From Erythrobasidium yunnanense (taxonomy: Eukaryota; Basidiomycota; Cystobasidiomycetes; Erythrobasidiales; Erythrobasidiaceae): 64,000 nucleotides of DNA. A model generated the notes under the pieces. That model had not been told where the DNA came from. It ran no database searches and saw only the letters and a list, made by a program, of their open reading frames with translations. A program made the position numbers and the translations under genes. Positions within the stretch are counted from its first letter, which is position 1. Each line of letters begins with the position of its first letter. This document shows positions 23,461-34,804 of the stretch, piece by piece. The stretch covers positions 1-64,000 of the forward strand of contig BCJC01000009.1 in NCBI GenBank assembly GCA_001600175.1, written 5' to 3'.

Positions 23461-26331
23461 ATGAGCGGAACAGGAGGAGACTTGATCGATTTCAGCGATG
23501 ATGCTGCTACGCCCGCTATATCTGCAGCAGCTAGCAGCCAAGGGAGAAGAGGCAGTATAGTAGCAAATGCAGATGATCAGCCTCTGCAGCGAACGACAAC
23601 AAGAGACTCGCAAGCTAGCGCGGGGGGCGGCAAAGATAATACCGGAGCTCTTTCAAATCTACTCAGCAATACTATGACCTTCTTCAACAGGAAGAGAGGG
23701 TCGGTATCAGCTGCAGATAGCGGCAACTATCCGTCTGCGCCTGCATCGACATTGTCACCAGCCGTGCAAAATGGATCTCCTGCTTCTTCAAACCTCGCAC
23801 TATCGCAATCACAGAGCTCAGGAATCGCATCTAGCCCAAAGAACCCGTCGGCAACATCTCTGCCATTCCAAGGAGGCGCCAGAACGTCTGCAGAGAACTT
23901 GCCGCAAGGCGCAGCGATTCCAAGGGGTGCTTCAGCCATCGCACGTCCTAGGGCATCCACAGCTTCTCCATCGAGTAACACGGCTCCTCTACCTCCTGAT
24001 TCGACAAGCGTCGCAGGTTCGTCTACAACCCCGTTAGCTCCTGCTTCTGCTATAGCGACCCAAGCTCGCTTGAGGACCCTGCCCAGACTAGACTCGTATA
24101 AGGTCGAGAGGCAAGGGGCGACAGTGGCAGATAGTTCGCTGGCCCGCACAGAGTCCCGCGACAGCGAGGCAGGCGGCGATGACGGAAACGACACTACGAC
24201 AAGCATGTCTGGCACAGAGACTGAGCAGGAAACAGAAGGAACAGAGACCGATGATGACGACGAAGAAGGTGATGAAGATGAGGACGACGATGTCCATACC
24301 GAGGCGGACGTTCGTGGCGGTCTTCAAAGAACCCTACAAAGGCCTGCTTTACCGACCTTGAACTCAACACGAGGGTTCAGTAGAGTCGGCATGCCCACTC
24401 CATTCCAGACGCCTCACGCACAAGCACAGCCAGTATATAATGGCTGGACTACCTTTGGCACTTCCACGCCTACTCCAGGTCCTCTTAGGACTGCTCGACC
24501 TACGCCTGGCGATAATGCGCCAAACGTATCATATTTCGATGCGCGACCTACATCTGGCAGAAAGACACCTGCGCAAACTCCCAAAGCGCTCGCAAGCGAT
24601 TCTCCTGCCGCTCGCAGCTACAGGTCGCCCACGCAAGCTCGAACGCCTGGTGCTTCAATGTCCCCGCAGCAGCGAATACGATTAGAGTCTCGTCAGTCTG
24701 GCATGCCGCATAGTCGACAGGGAAGTACGATCACTTCGCCTATCACTTCTGCGACCGGCCAGTCTATACCAGCTTCAGCCATTCCGTCTATACCGACTAC
24801 GAGCCAACCTGCATCTCCTTCCCGTCCTTCGTTCTACCAAAGACAGTCTCGAAGCTTGGTAGATCTCAGTAGATCGCTCGACTCGGATGATTTGGACTTC
24901 GCGCCAAGGCCCACAACAGCCGAGAGGCGTGTACCATTTATTTCAACACAGCTTCCTCAAGCTGCGCCCAGCGATGATGCGGCTGCTTCTTCATCTTCGC
25001 TTCCGCCTCCTCCGCCTGCAGTGGTTGCTGAAGGCTCTGGAAAAGAGGGAGCTGCTATCCTGCCTGACCCTGTCGCGCCTGCCTTAGCGCAGTCTCAAGC
25101 ACAGGAGAGCCCAGCTGCTAAAGTTGTCCAACGCCGACAGTCTATGCCTGAGATGCGCCTGGACCCACCTATTTATTCCATTGATGACGATTTCTTCGTC
25201 CAGTACCGAAAAGATGTGCCGATGCCCGTCTCGCGAGAGGAAGAGGGTCACGAGCCATTGCCTGTATATTCGTGCGATGTTCATATCGAAGGATACGTAC
25301 CCAGAAAGATGGAGTTCCTGAAACCTGGCGTACAAGCGAAAGACAGAAGATGGAAGAGACAGTATCTCATCCTTCATGGAACAAGCATCAAGATCTATAA
25401 ATCTGATCCTAGATCGAAACCTGTAGCAGGAGAAGAGGCACCTCCGTCTCCCGGTATACATAAAGCGGATGTCAAGCCAGATTTCGGTAGCACTGCCGCG
25501 GGGAAGAGAGCAGCTGTGTCTTCGGCAGCAGCATCGTCTAGTACCAGAGCTAGAAGCGGTACCCAAGCCTCTCGCACGTCCACCTCTTCTGCGACATCGG
25601 GACTATCATCATCAACCTCCACTTCGGCCGCTTCCGTCGATTCCGAGAAGATCGCACCATCAGCTGTAGCAGGGAAGACTGTCTCTGCAGCCAATTCGAG
25701 AGTCTTCGATCCAGATGTACCGGTACATGTACACGCACAGGACGACGATGAAGGTACTTTGGCGACTTTGCAACACCCTACCCATCTCATCTCCAAGGCT
25801 GGTGACAACCGAGTTGTCAGACACTATACATTGCAAGGTGAGTCATATGATCATGACGAGTGCGATCGTGTCTCATTATGCGAATTTCGCAGGTGCCGAG
25901 TCGGGCCTTGCGGCAGACTATCTAAAACGAAGGCATGTAGTACGCATCCGAGCAGAAGGCGAACAATTCCTGGTGCAAGCCAAAGATGACCGTAATGTCA
26001 TTGACTGGATTGAGGCAGTAAGTCGCGCTTCTCACCGTATACAAGCATAAACTGACCCGCCTCTAATCGCTTTACAGTTACAAGCGGCGACCAACACCGC
26101 TCTCGATCTCGATGTACGACCCTTACCGAAATTCATCACTCTGCCACGCAGAAGACGTAGAAGACCTAGGCCAGATGGTGCAGCTGCGCCCGCTACAGCT
26201 GCTACCGGCACAACAGGAGCTGCCGCTTCAACGACTGCAGCTGGTGCCACTTCACAAAGAGACCGATTGAACAACATGCTTGCCGAGGACCAGGAGAACT
26301 ATTTGGCGAGGCCAGGCGGTATGGTAAGTTA
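23461..26331 (+). CDS. PH-domain protein with long disordered N-terminus
   Basis: The protein starts MSGTGGDLIDFSDDAATPAI. About 600 residues of Ser/Thr/Pro/Ala-rich disordered sequence follow, including an acidic block near 24230-24300. The pleckstrin-homology fold starts at YVPRKMEFLKPGVQAKDRRW and KRQYLILHGTSIKIYKSDP. It is then interrupted by a Ser/Ala-rich insertion of about 130 residues, and resumes with NRVVRHYTLQ, RRHVVRIRAEGEQFLVQAKD and DRNVIDWIEALQAATNTALD. PH domains bind phosphoinositides or protein partners at membranes. Two introns split the C-terminal half. The visible end is RPGGMVS, but ATG is followed by a consensus gtaagt donor at about 26323. A short further exon before 26580 is therefore possible. 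Confidence 0.8.
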
Positions 26332-26579
26332 GGCTTAAGTGTGTTTCGCAGCAGTCACAATCAGTTTGTTGCTCGCCCGGTCCATCACGAAGACAGTAGT
26401 GTAGACTAGACAATTGTACAGCAGCATACATACATGGACGATCATACTACATACTCTGCCAAGGTCGCCTTGATCGGCTCGCTTATCTTCGTGTTGGACA
26501 TGGACCGTTAGGATCTGAAAATTCTGCTGCAACTCCGTATGGACATCAAGCACTCCCTTTTCTGTTCCAACGCAGAGTC

Positions 26580-29500
26580 ATGAAGTTCGCGCAGCAGCTG
26601 CGACAAGGCGCTGTCGAAGGTGCATATTTCGCGTTAGAGCTGTCACGTTCTCCGGCAAAGTTTGGCGAAATCTAGGCGCAAAAGCTGACGTTCGTGCTCG
26701 CGTATACCTATAGAATGGAGACGAGCCTATGTCGACTATCGCCTGCTGAAAAAACTCATCAAAGCTGCGAAGAAATCCGAAGAAGACCATGACGATCCGG
26801 ACGCTGGAACCGAAGATAGCTCTCAGCCTTTGAACGTTCCAACAGACTACGTCTCGCCAGCTTCAAGTGGCTTCGTAACGCGAGATGGATCATCCTCTGA
26901 CGAAGTCGACAACTCCGGCATCACGGGCAGCAGGCCACGGGCTGTAAATCGAAATGTAGCAGCAAACAAGATGGCAAGGATACAGAGTAGATCTTCTGCA
27001 AGGAGCGAGCAAGGTGCTCGAGCTGGAGGGCTCCGAAACCGAAAGAAGAGCTCCGCGCCTAGCTTTAGAGAAGGTAAGCTAAGGGCATACCGTGCTGATC
27101 CACCGACGCCAGTACTGAATGGTTGTTCTCAGCTCGCTGGAGATATCCTCCTGATCTAAGCTTGGACGAGCTTATGGACGTGTTGAACCCACAAGAACGC
27201 AGGTTCTTCACGGTTCTTGATGCCGAGCTCGAGAAGGTGATTACCTCCGCTTAGTAGATGTATAGATCCTGTCAAAAACCTGACACAAAGCTTGTGTTTT
27301 AGGTCGAATCCTTCTATGAGGAGCGAGAAGCGGAAGCGATGGCTCGATACAAGGTGTTACGCGAACAGCTGGACCAGCTTGCGGAGCACAGAGCAGCGTA
27401 TCTAGCTTCCCACTCGAAAGCTGCAAAAGGCGAGATTCCGATAGGCAAGACCGCAGTGGATATTCATCCAGCTGAGGGCCATCTGCGCCAAGAAAGCGAT
27501 TCAAAGCCGAAACAAGGTGTCTCCGGACTTGCTGGAAGAGCTGTTCGACCAGTGTCTTCTTATCTACCATTCTATCACGAAGCAGAGGGGTATGTAGCTG
27601 CTCGTCGCAAGCTGAAGCTGGCGGTCTTCGAGTACTACAAGTACCTTGGCTACGTCAAGAACTACCGATTATTAAATCGAACAGGCTTCTCCAAAAGTAC
27701 TAAGAAGATGGAGAAAGTGACAAAGATCAAATGCCAAGAAGCGTACATGCACAAAGTACACATGTCGCATTTCAGCAATTCGGCAGTCATAGACGATCTG
27801 CAAAGCCAGACGGAGACCATGTTTGGTGCGAGCTTTGAGAAAGGATCGAGAAAGAAAGCTGTACAGCGCCTTCGATTTGCCGGAGCTGCGACTAGGAGTC
27901 ATCACTTCGCAGCTTGGAGAAGCGGTATTCTGCTAGGCCTGGCTATTCCAGCGCTAATAGACGGACTCGTGAAAGGTACCCTTCAACATCCTTGATATAA
28001 CGTATAAAAGCTGACCATATTTTGTTGGTAAGCTACATCGGAGGAGACTCAGCGAAGAATGCCGTCAGCTCCATCTCGTAAGTCTACACTACAACGGACG
28101 TGTTATATCCAGCTGACCGAATATACAGTCCTTCAGCTATACGGCGCACTTTTCCTTCCAGTTCTTTTGGCCTTCGGCATCGCGCTCAACCTCGTTGGCT
28201 GGCACAACGCGCATATCAATGTTCCTCTAGTCTTCTACTTCGATACGCGCACGAACATCGACTTTCGCGAATTCATGGAGATGCCCACTCTTCTTCTCTG
28301 TACTTTATGCTACTGCTTCTGGCTCTCATTCAATGTCGTCTCAAACACTATATCACCGCAAGTTTGGCCGCTTGTATGGCTTTTCGGCTTCTTCTTGTGG
28401 ATGTTCAACCCTTTACCGATCCTGTACATGCGAGCAAGATGGTGGCTCATTCGAAGCACTTTTCGAGTCTTTACGGCGGGACTTGTGCGAGTCGAGGTGA
28501 GTCACTACGCTCTCATATTCCAGACTATAGCTGATGGAGGACTCTTATATTCTAGTTCCGCGACTTCTACCTCGGAGATCAATTCGCTTCGCTCTACTAT
28601 ACCGCCTACAATCTTGGCTGTAAGCAGCATAGCATACATCGAGACTATCTAAACTGACTAGAGTCCGGCTAGTTATCGTCTGTCTCTACACTCACCACTT
28701 TGCACCCGATGTAAACTCGGTTTGTTCGACAAACGAGACATGGGCAAGTCCCGTCCTAGCATCTCTTCCCTATTGGTGGCGTCTTGGACAGTCTATCAGG
28801 CGTTATTACGATTCGCCTGAAGTCAAGTAAGTTGAAAGTCTGCCCTGCCGCTGACATTGGCTAATTCATCAATTTTCAGGACTCATTTGGTCAATGCAGG
28901 AAAATATGCGGCTGGCATTCTGTATTTCTTCATGTATTTCAACTTCCGAATCAATGGTACGTCACCATCTGTACGTATGAGGCGACAAGCTTATCGATGT
29001 GTCTGCCTTGCAGGCTCGCAACACGATGCGAGATTCGCCATCTTTATCGTCTTTGCAGCTATAAACAGTTCGTACTCTTACGTTTGGGATCTGCTCATGG
29101 ATTGGAACCTCTTCAAGAGAGGCTCAAAGCATCGCTTCTTGCGAAACGAGCTGGCATACCATAATCAGAAATGGGTAGGTCCGCCACGAAATCCTCACGC
29201 AGGTTAAGAAGTCGAGCTGACGCTATACAAACGCTCTTTAACAGTTCTACTACTTCGCTATCGTTACCAACTTCATTCTTCGCTTCTCGTGGTTTATATA
29301 CCTCTTCCCGCAAGGCAATCTCCGCCTTAAAGGCTTTATTGTGTCTCTGTTCGAGACTATCAGGAGATTTCAGTGGAATGTTGGTCACATCCAATTATAT
29401 TTCTGTCCGGGTCTGTCTAACAAACCTCTACTATGCAGTTCATTCGTGTCGAGTCAGAACACGTCGGAAAGTGAGTAGCTTAGCTTTGACTCGTCAGGTA

Positions 29501-30014
29501 TACAGAGTGCTGACATTCTTACAGCGTCGATGGTTTCCGTGTCACTCGCGATGTGCCCTTACCATACACCTTACCAGGCTCAGCCTCCCATCTTCCCGAG
29601 ACTCCCGGGGCAGTCGACATCGGTGACGATGATCCCGAAGATGCAGATGCTGGCGAAGGCTTCCGACAAGAAAAGGACGGCGAAGGGACTGAACTTGCAG
29701 CTAAACGGAATGTGTTCTCGAATGTCCTTCCTGGACTCGTGGCTCAGAGATTGAAGTCTGTCATCAAGGGAAAAGCTTTGGCGCCTGATGAAAGTGATGA
29801 TGAGGAAGACAGTCCTGCTTCGGATAATAATGCGATGCCTAGACATAGGCATACAAGCGCGGCGACGAGCAATGCCCTCACGCAGGTCGAGGAGGATATG
29901 GATAATGATCATGTCGTGAAAGACCAAAGACATAGAGGGTATAATACGTTCGGATGGGATTCGGACGTGGAGAACGTAAGGGCGCCGGAGCAAGCACATG
30001 CGGCAGGCAGGTAG
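26580..30014 (+). CDS. SYG1/XPR1 family phosphate exporter (SPX-EXS)
   Basis: XPR1/SYG1 proteins export inorganic phosphate and sense inositol pyrophosphates through the SPX domain. The start MKFAQQLRQGAVE joins over a ~90-bp intron to EWRRAYVDYRLLKKLIKAAK, the classic SPX beginning. The rest of SPX contains LNPQERRFFTVLDAELEKVE and FEYYKYLGYVKNYRLLNRTG. The membrane part includes WRSGILLGLAIPALIDGLVK and FGIALNLVGWHNAHINVPL. The EXS domain has RRYYDSPEVKTHLVNAGKYA, YFFMYFNFRINGS, SSYSYVWDLLMDWNLF and FIRVESEHVGNVDGFRVTRD. A long acidic, Ser-rich cytosolic tail ends EQAHAAGR. Roughly ten introns; about 900 residues. It lies about 250 bp downstream of the PH-domain gene on the same strand. Confidence 0.93.
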
Positions 30015-30195
30015 TCATCTTGTAATAATACACTACTGCAATGTTACTTCGCCATGGAATAAGCTACTGTTCCTACTGTCTCTTGTTCCTGAAATGACGT
30101 GGCTTGTTTGGGTCATGCATATGCGTCTCGAGCGCGTCGACCTTGTTTCTCTTTCTCTTCTTTCTTCTGCTCCAACACTTACTTCCACTACCACA

Positions 30196-30535
30196 ATGAG
30201 CGTCACATCAGCCATCAATGACTTTATCCATGCCATCCTCGGTGTCATCTCTGGCATCTTCAATATCGTCCTCTCGCTCTTCAGAGGCGTCTTCTCCATC
30301 TTTGAAGGAGCCATCAGCGCCGTAACACAGGTCGTCACTGGCATCCTGGCGTTCATGTGGAAGTGAGCAGTCGCCGTTGATTATCTTTGCAGCCAAGCAA
30401 GCTGATGCCCTAATTCCCAGCCATATCGGCGTCATCCTGCTGTCGGGCATGTCGCTGCTCGCATACCAGATCTTCGTCGTGGAGAAGAGACAAGGCGCTG
30501 TTCGCACACGCAGTGGACCCAAGAAGCTGAAGTAG
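30196..30535 (+). CDS. Small two-helix membrane protein
   Basis: About 94 residues in two exons. The first exon, MSVTSAINDFIHAILGVISG through ILAFMW, forms an amphipathic-to-hydrophobic helix pair. An intron (about 30363-30420, gtgagc...cccag) joins it to NHIGVILLSGMSLLAYQIFV, a second hydrophobic segment, and a basic tail RTRSGPKKLK. The tail may act as an ER retention or positive-inside signal. I believe similar small proteins occur in other fungi, but I know of no assigned function. Confidence 0.7.
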
Positions 30536-30825
30536 AACGACAGTCACAACTGCAGGAATAGGGGTCATTCGGGGAGAAGAAAGAACGAAAGATGCGATTG
30601 CTGGTGGAACTACCTGCTTCTGTTATACATATGATACACGAATCACATCTGGTCTATCCTCTACCTCCTCGCTATACCCTCTCCTCTCCGTAAAACATGT
30701 AGCCATAGTACCGTAAGTGAGGGAAGTGGTCGCTTCGAGGAATATAGCGTATGCTCTCCTAGCACAGCGTGAATGGACCTGACGTCGCTGCCGAAGTGTT
30801 CGCTGGTGTCTGCCTTCAAGTCGTA

Positions 30826-31344
30826 TCACGGGCGTCTTCTAGCTGATGCTGATGTCGTCGAGGGCAGCTGCGCTACTACCTTCTTCACGTTGTCTGCGAC
30901 TTGTTCCTTCTTCACTCCACTTTCTCTGGCCTCAAGCACTCTCGCCCTTAATAGCTGACCTCTCTGCCCAAGCACATCTTGGAAAGTGTTTTTCGTCAAG
31001 TACTGATCCAGCCCTCCTACTTTATCTATATCTCTCAATGCAGAAGTAGTCACTTTGATCTGTATCCGCTCATTCAAGGCAGCTGAATAGAGTGTTGCAT
31101 TGTGGATATTGGGAAGCCATGAACGGCGTGTCTTCTGATGTGACTCAGGGACGTTGTTGCCTGATAAACCCATCATAATAAATCAGTATACTTGCAGGCT
31201 TGAGATGCTAGAGGTGTATCAATGCCCACCAAACACCTTCAATTTTCCCCCGAAAAGGCCTTGATGGGATCGCTTGAAGACGTGCGTCGCTGAAGGGCTG
31301 CGTGTATGGTGTGCTTTTGCAGCACGACACAGAGTGGGGAGCAT
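30826..31344 (-). CDS. Mitochondrial large-ribosomal-subunit protein bL28m
   Basis: This is a ribosomal protein of the mitochondrial large subunit. The first exon MLPTLCRAAKAHHTRSPSAT is a basic presequence and leads into HQGLFGGKLKVF. Removing an intron (about 31231-31169) gives GNNVPESHQKTRRSWLPNIH, the conserved L28 core, then LYSAALNERIQIKVTTSALR and DIDKVGGLDQYLTKNT. The C-terminus is Ala/Lys-rich. About 150 residues, a normal length. The splice restores the usual GNxVSxSxxxTxRxWxPN signature exactly. Confidence 0.9.
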
Positions 31345-31458
31345 CCCTTGACGCTGAAATTATACTAGTTTGTATCGATCAGAGCCAACCTTTGAAGCTC
31401 GTTGTCTCTCTGCTTTGCTCGCTTCAATTCACTTCAATCTCTCTTTTCTTTCGCAATC

Positions 31459-31929
31459 ATGGTACGTTTATACATTGAATAAGCTATCAATGATCAATCC
31501 TGACGGTGTGCTCTAGCGAACGTCCCCAATCCGCATGGGAGGTGGTGCCCAGTATCCTTACCCGAAAGAAGTCTGGACGCCGTGTGAGCAGGAAATCCCG
31601 CAACGACAATCACTACAAAATCTGATATGTGATGTCTATGCAGCCGGAGGATGGTGGACACGCCCGACTGCCTGGAAGTCAAACACTGCTATCGTCGCTA
31701 CGGGACTGGCGTTCGCATGCTATGGCATATGGACATTCTCAGCTGAGAGAGAGGTGCGTCTCTACGCTCAGGATGAAGTAAATGTGCTGAGAGGTATTGA
31801 TTCGAACTGCCGCAGGTCCGGACGGTCCAGCCTACGAGGTGGATACCCAGCATGCTATGGAGCAAACAGGCGAGAGAGATAGGAATCAAGGATGAAGGGT
31901 ATCATCCAAGTTCAGGCGGGCATCACTAG
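31459..31929 (+). CDS. Small single-span protein, probably mitochondrial
   Basis: The start codon ATG at 31459-31461 is followed at once by gtacgt, so the first coding exon is only the initiator codon. After the intron the protein reads RTSPIRMGGGAQYPYPKEVW, then (second intron) GGWWTRPTAWKSNTAIVATG and one hydrophobic helix AFACYGIWTFSAERE. The last exon gives VRTVQPTRWIPSMLWSKQAR and a Gly/His-rich end GYHPSSGGHH. About 105 residues. The layout resembles small accessory subunits of inner-membrane respiratory complexes, but I cannot name the family with confidence. Confidence 0.7.
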
Positions 31930-32043
31930 TCTGTCCTGCAGGGGATGACCATGTATAATCAAGCACCCGTTTTCTTTTCATGCACAAGCTAGCTCAACAA
32001 AGTCATGCTACATCTTCTTCTAATTATCCTATATTGCTAAAGT

Positions 32044-33774
32044 TCACGCAGCTTCTATCCCACCGCCTTCACTCATCCCATCCTCGTCATCCTCCTCTTT
32101 CGGCTCATCGCTATTCTCCGGATCAGACGGTTCTTTCCCCGAAGCAGCTGTAACTTCTGCCTTCTCATCTTCGCTCGGTACTTCTTCCTCTTCTTCCACT
32201 TCTTCCTCCTCCTCTTCTTCGTTCTCGGACCCGGATTGGGGATGCGTCATGTCGTTGATGAGCTGCACGAGGGGAGCCATCACCTCTACGGCATCGCCTA
32301 TGATTCTCTTGAAGTCTGGCGACAACACTTCTTTGTCCGTGAAGCTGCAGCACACCGATACATGATCAGTATCTCGATATCAATCACGCACTCAAAAGCG
32401 TCAAAGACGACCTTCGACTCACTGATGCACCACTGAGATCGTCCTCAGCTTGAGTAGATCTATATCCTTATGGTTCTTATCCACTCCATTCATCTTCGGC
32501 GCGACTTTCAGCATATCATCATTTCCAAAGACACTACATCTCTTTCCCTTCCCTTTTCCATCCACTTTCGGCGGCCCAAACATGTCCACAAACTTCTTTT
32601 CACTGAGGACTTTTCTGAAAGCTTTACTGCTGCGTAGGATGTTGGACCGGATTGTGGACAGATCATTCTTGTCAGGAGACCATTTCCCGGCTGCTAAGAG
32701 GCTGTTGTGAGGACTGATTTGAAGATAGTAGCCTGCGAATGGGCCTTTACGCCCTGTTCGCGAGAAGGAGGCGGAAAAGTTCTTCTTGTAGGGGGTCTGC
32801 CGTCGACATTAGTTGGGATCGCACATGAGCATGTAGCGAACGTTGACACACCTTGTCGTTGGAGAACCTGACATCGCGATAGATACGATAGACGAGATCT
32901 TTCGCTGGCATTTCTGGGATACTCCAGTCTCCTCTGGTCAACTCGGGCTGGACAGCTTCCACAAACTCGAGCCAGTTCTTATGTGCGTGTCTGTACCGTG
33001 CGTCTGTAGGTCTATCAATCAGACTTTCCGGCGAAAAGGACGCGTAAAGTGACATACCGTTTCTTGCGAACCTGTAAGAGACGAGTGAGCAATGATCGCC
33101 GAAGGACGTAGTGAGATGAAGGATACGCACCATTCTCGCTCGTTGTTTACAGTCAGATCTCTCAAGAACTGCATAGTATGCGCATCGATATGTCCCGGCT
33201 TGACGCTACTTTTAGGCGCTTTGACAAGCTTTGTCTTTGTGACTTTCCTTCCATCGCTGAGCACTCCATCTTCATTTTCATCGTCTTCTTCTACATCGCT
33301 AAGCTCTGCTTCATCATCGCTTTCGGCTTTCTTGAGTCGTTTCGACGGGGATGAAGTTGGAGTAGCTTTTGCACTGCTGGAGTTTCCTTTGCGTTTACGT
33401 GCTGAGACTGTTGTGGTGGTGGTTGTAGATGTCTCTTTCTTGACAGTGAAGTCTAGCACTTCTTCTCCATCATCGTCGTCGTCGTTGTCGTCACTTTCCG
33501 GCGCGCCTTTCAAGATGATATCCTCGTCTTCTTCGCTCTTGACAGCGTCGTCGTCGTCGTCGTCGCTACTACTCTCATCGATGTTGTCGCTGTCCTTCTC
33601 TTCGTAGTCATCGGCCTGCTCCCCGTCATCGTCGCTTGAGCTTTCGCTGGAATCTCCTCCTTGACTCTGCTCATCATCGCTGTTCTCCCTCTTGCTTCTC
33701 CTCCTACTCTTACTTGCACTGCTGCTCAGCTGTTGTTTAGCTTTTCCCGCTGCTGCTCGCGCCGGTCTGGCCAT
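32044..33774 (-). CDS. DUF2461 (TIGR02453) family protein with acidic flanks
   Basis: The N-terminal ~170 residues are basic and then very acidic (runs of D, E and S; a stretch of T), as in nuclear chromatin-linked proteins. The DUF2461 domain follows: GHIDAHTMQFLRDLTVNNER, WLEFVEAVQPELTRGDW, DLVYRIYRDVRFSNDK, then GPFAGYYLQISPHN and SPDKNDLSTIRSNILRSSKA. The C-terminus is again acidic (EEEEEEEVEEEEE). The domain occurs in bacteria and fungi; its activity is not established. Five introns are inferred. The start at 33774 lies only 75 bp from the start of the divergent neighbour. Confidence 0.85.
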
Positions 33775-33848
33775 AGCTTATTACAGAAAGTGTTATACAG
33801 AGTGTTAGACAATTTCAAGACCCTGCTTAACCCAGGTTAATCCATGCA

Positions 33849-34730
33849 ATGCCCCATAAACGCGCAAAGAAGTCTGCAAGGGACGCAGACAGGTTAGAAA
33901 AGGGATACGACAATGCACCGACAACAGACATTACACCAAAGACCAACGAGAATGCCGACGTCCTGAGCAAAAATCTCTATCGCATCTTGAACGCAGAGAA
34001 GATCAGAAAGGAGCGCGCAGAACGCATAAAGAGCAGAGAGAACCCTGTATCCACCAGTACTACTGCGGGAAACAGCAAGAAACGCAAAGCTCAGGATGAT
34101 CAAGCGAGCTCCCTCACTATCCAGCCGGGAGAAAACTTGAAGGCCTTCAACAAGTGGGCTGACCTTCCAATACACTGTAGATTGACCGTCTGATATGTCC
34201 TGATCGTGACAGCCGCGTCGAGATGGCTCTGCGACCCGAGATCTCATCAGCAATCAAGCATTCGAAAACAGCGAGCAAGAAGGCCAAACTGGCGCGATCC
34301 GGCAAGAAGACCACTTCTACCTCGAACGACGACGACGAAGATACGCATGATCCTACGCGGCGTCCTCCTCCTCGTCGACAGGATCAAGGCAAAGAACGCG
34401 CATTGGATTTCGCAAGTAGAGAGAAGTTGCGCTTGAATGATATAGCGCTGGAACCGCCTTCGTTCAAGAATAACAAGAACAGTAATGGAGGGAAGAAGCA
34501 GGGAGGATTACTGGAGAAGAAGACGGTAAAGAAGAAGGAATTGCCAGTGTCCATGAAGCAGAAGGACGAGATGGAGGCTGCAAGGACGCAAGCTATAGAG
34601 CGGTAAGTTTGCGCGAATGATACATCGTGGGAAGCTATGCTGATTGCGCTACATTGCATTCTGCCTGGACTTTCTGTCATGTCTTTACAGATATCGACAG
34701 CTTAAAGCACAACAACTCGCTGCGAATTGA
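33849..34730 (+). CDS. Basic nuclear or nucleolar-type protein
   Basis: This is a Lys/Arg-rich protein of about 255 residues. The first exon is MPHKRAKKSARDADRLEKGY through ENLKAFNKWADLP. The second has VEMALRPEISSAIKHSKTAS and many basic clusters (KKARTKK type). A final small exon encodes YRQLKAQQLAAN. The composition and the RxxVExALRP-type segment suggest a nucleolar or ribosome-biogenesis factor, but no enzymatic domain is visible. The exact first splice is uncertain, because the donor and acceptor I can see near 34176-34212 do not agree in phase. Confidence 0.6.
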
Positions 34731-34804
34731 GTCACATCAGATACTCGGCATGATCCTTCATTTGCGTTTTTTTGGCTCAGTTCCCGTTTGCTCGGCAAGA
34801 CCTT

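Noticed and set aside
33092-33607. Ser-rich plus-strand frame of 171 codons
   Set aside because: It is the antisense shadow of the acidic Asp/Glu/Ser run in the DUF2461 gene.
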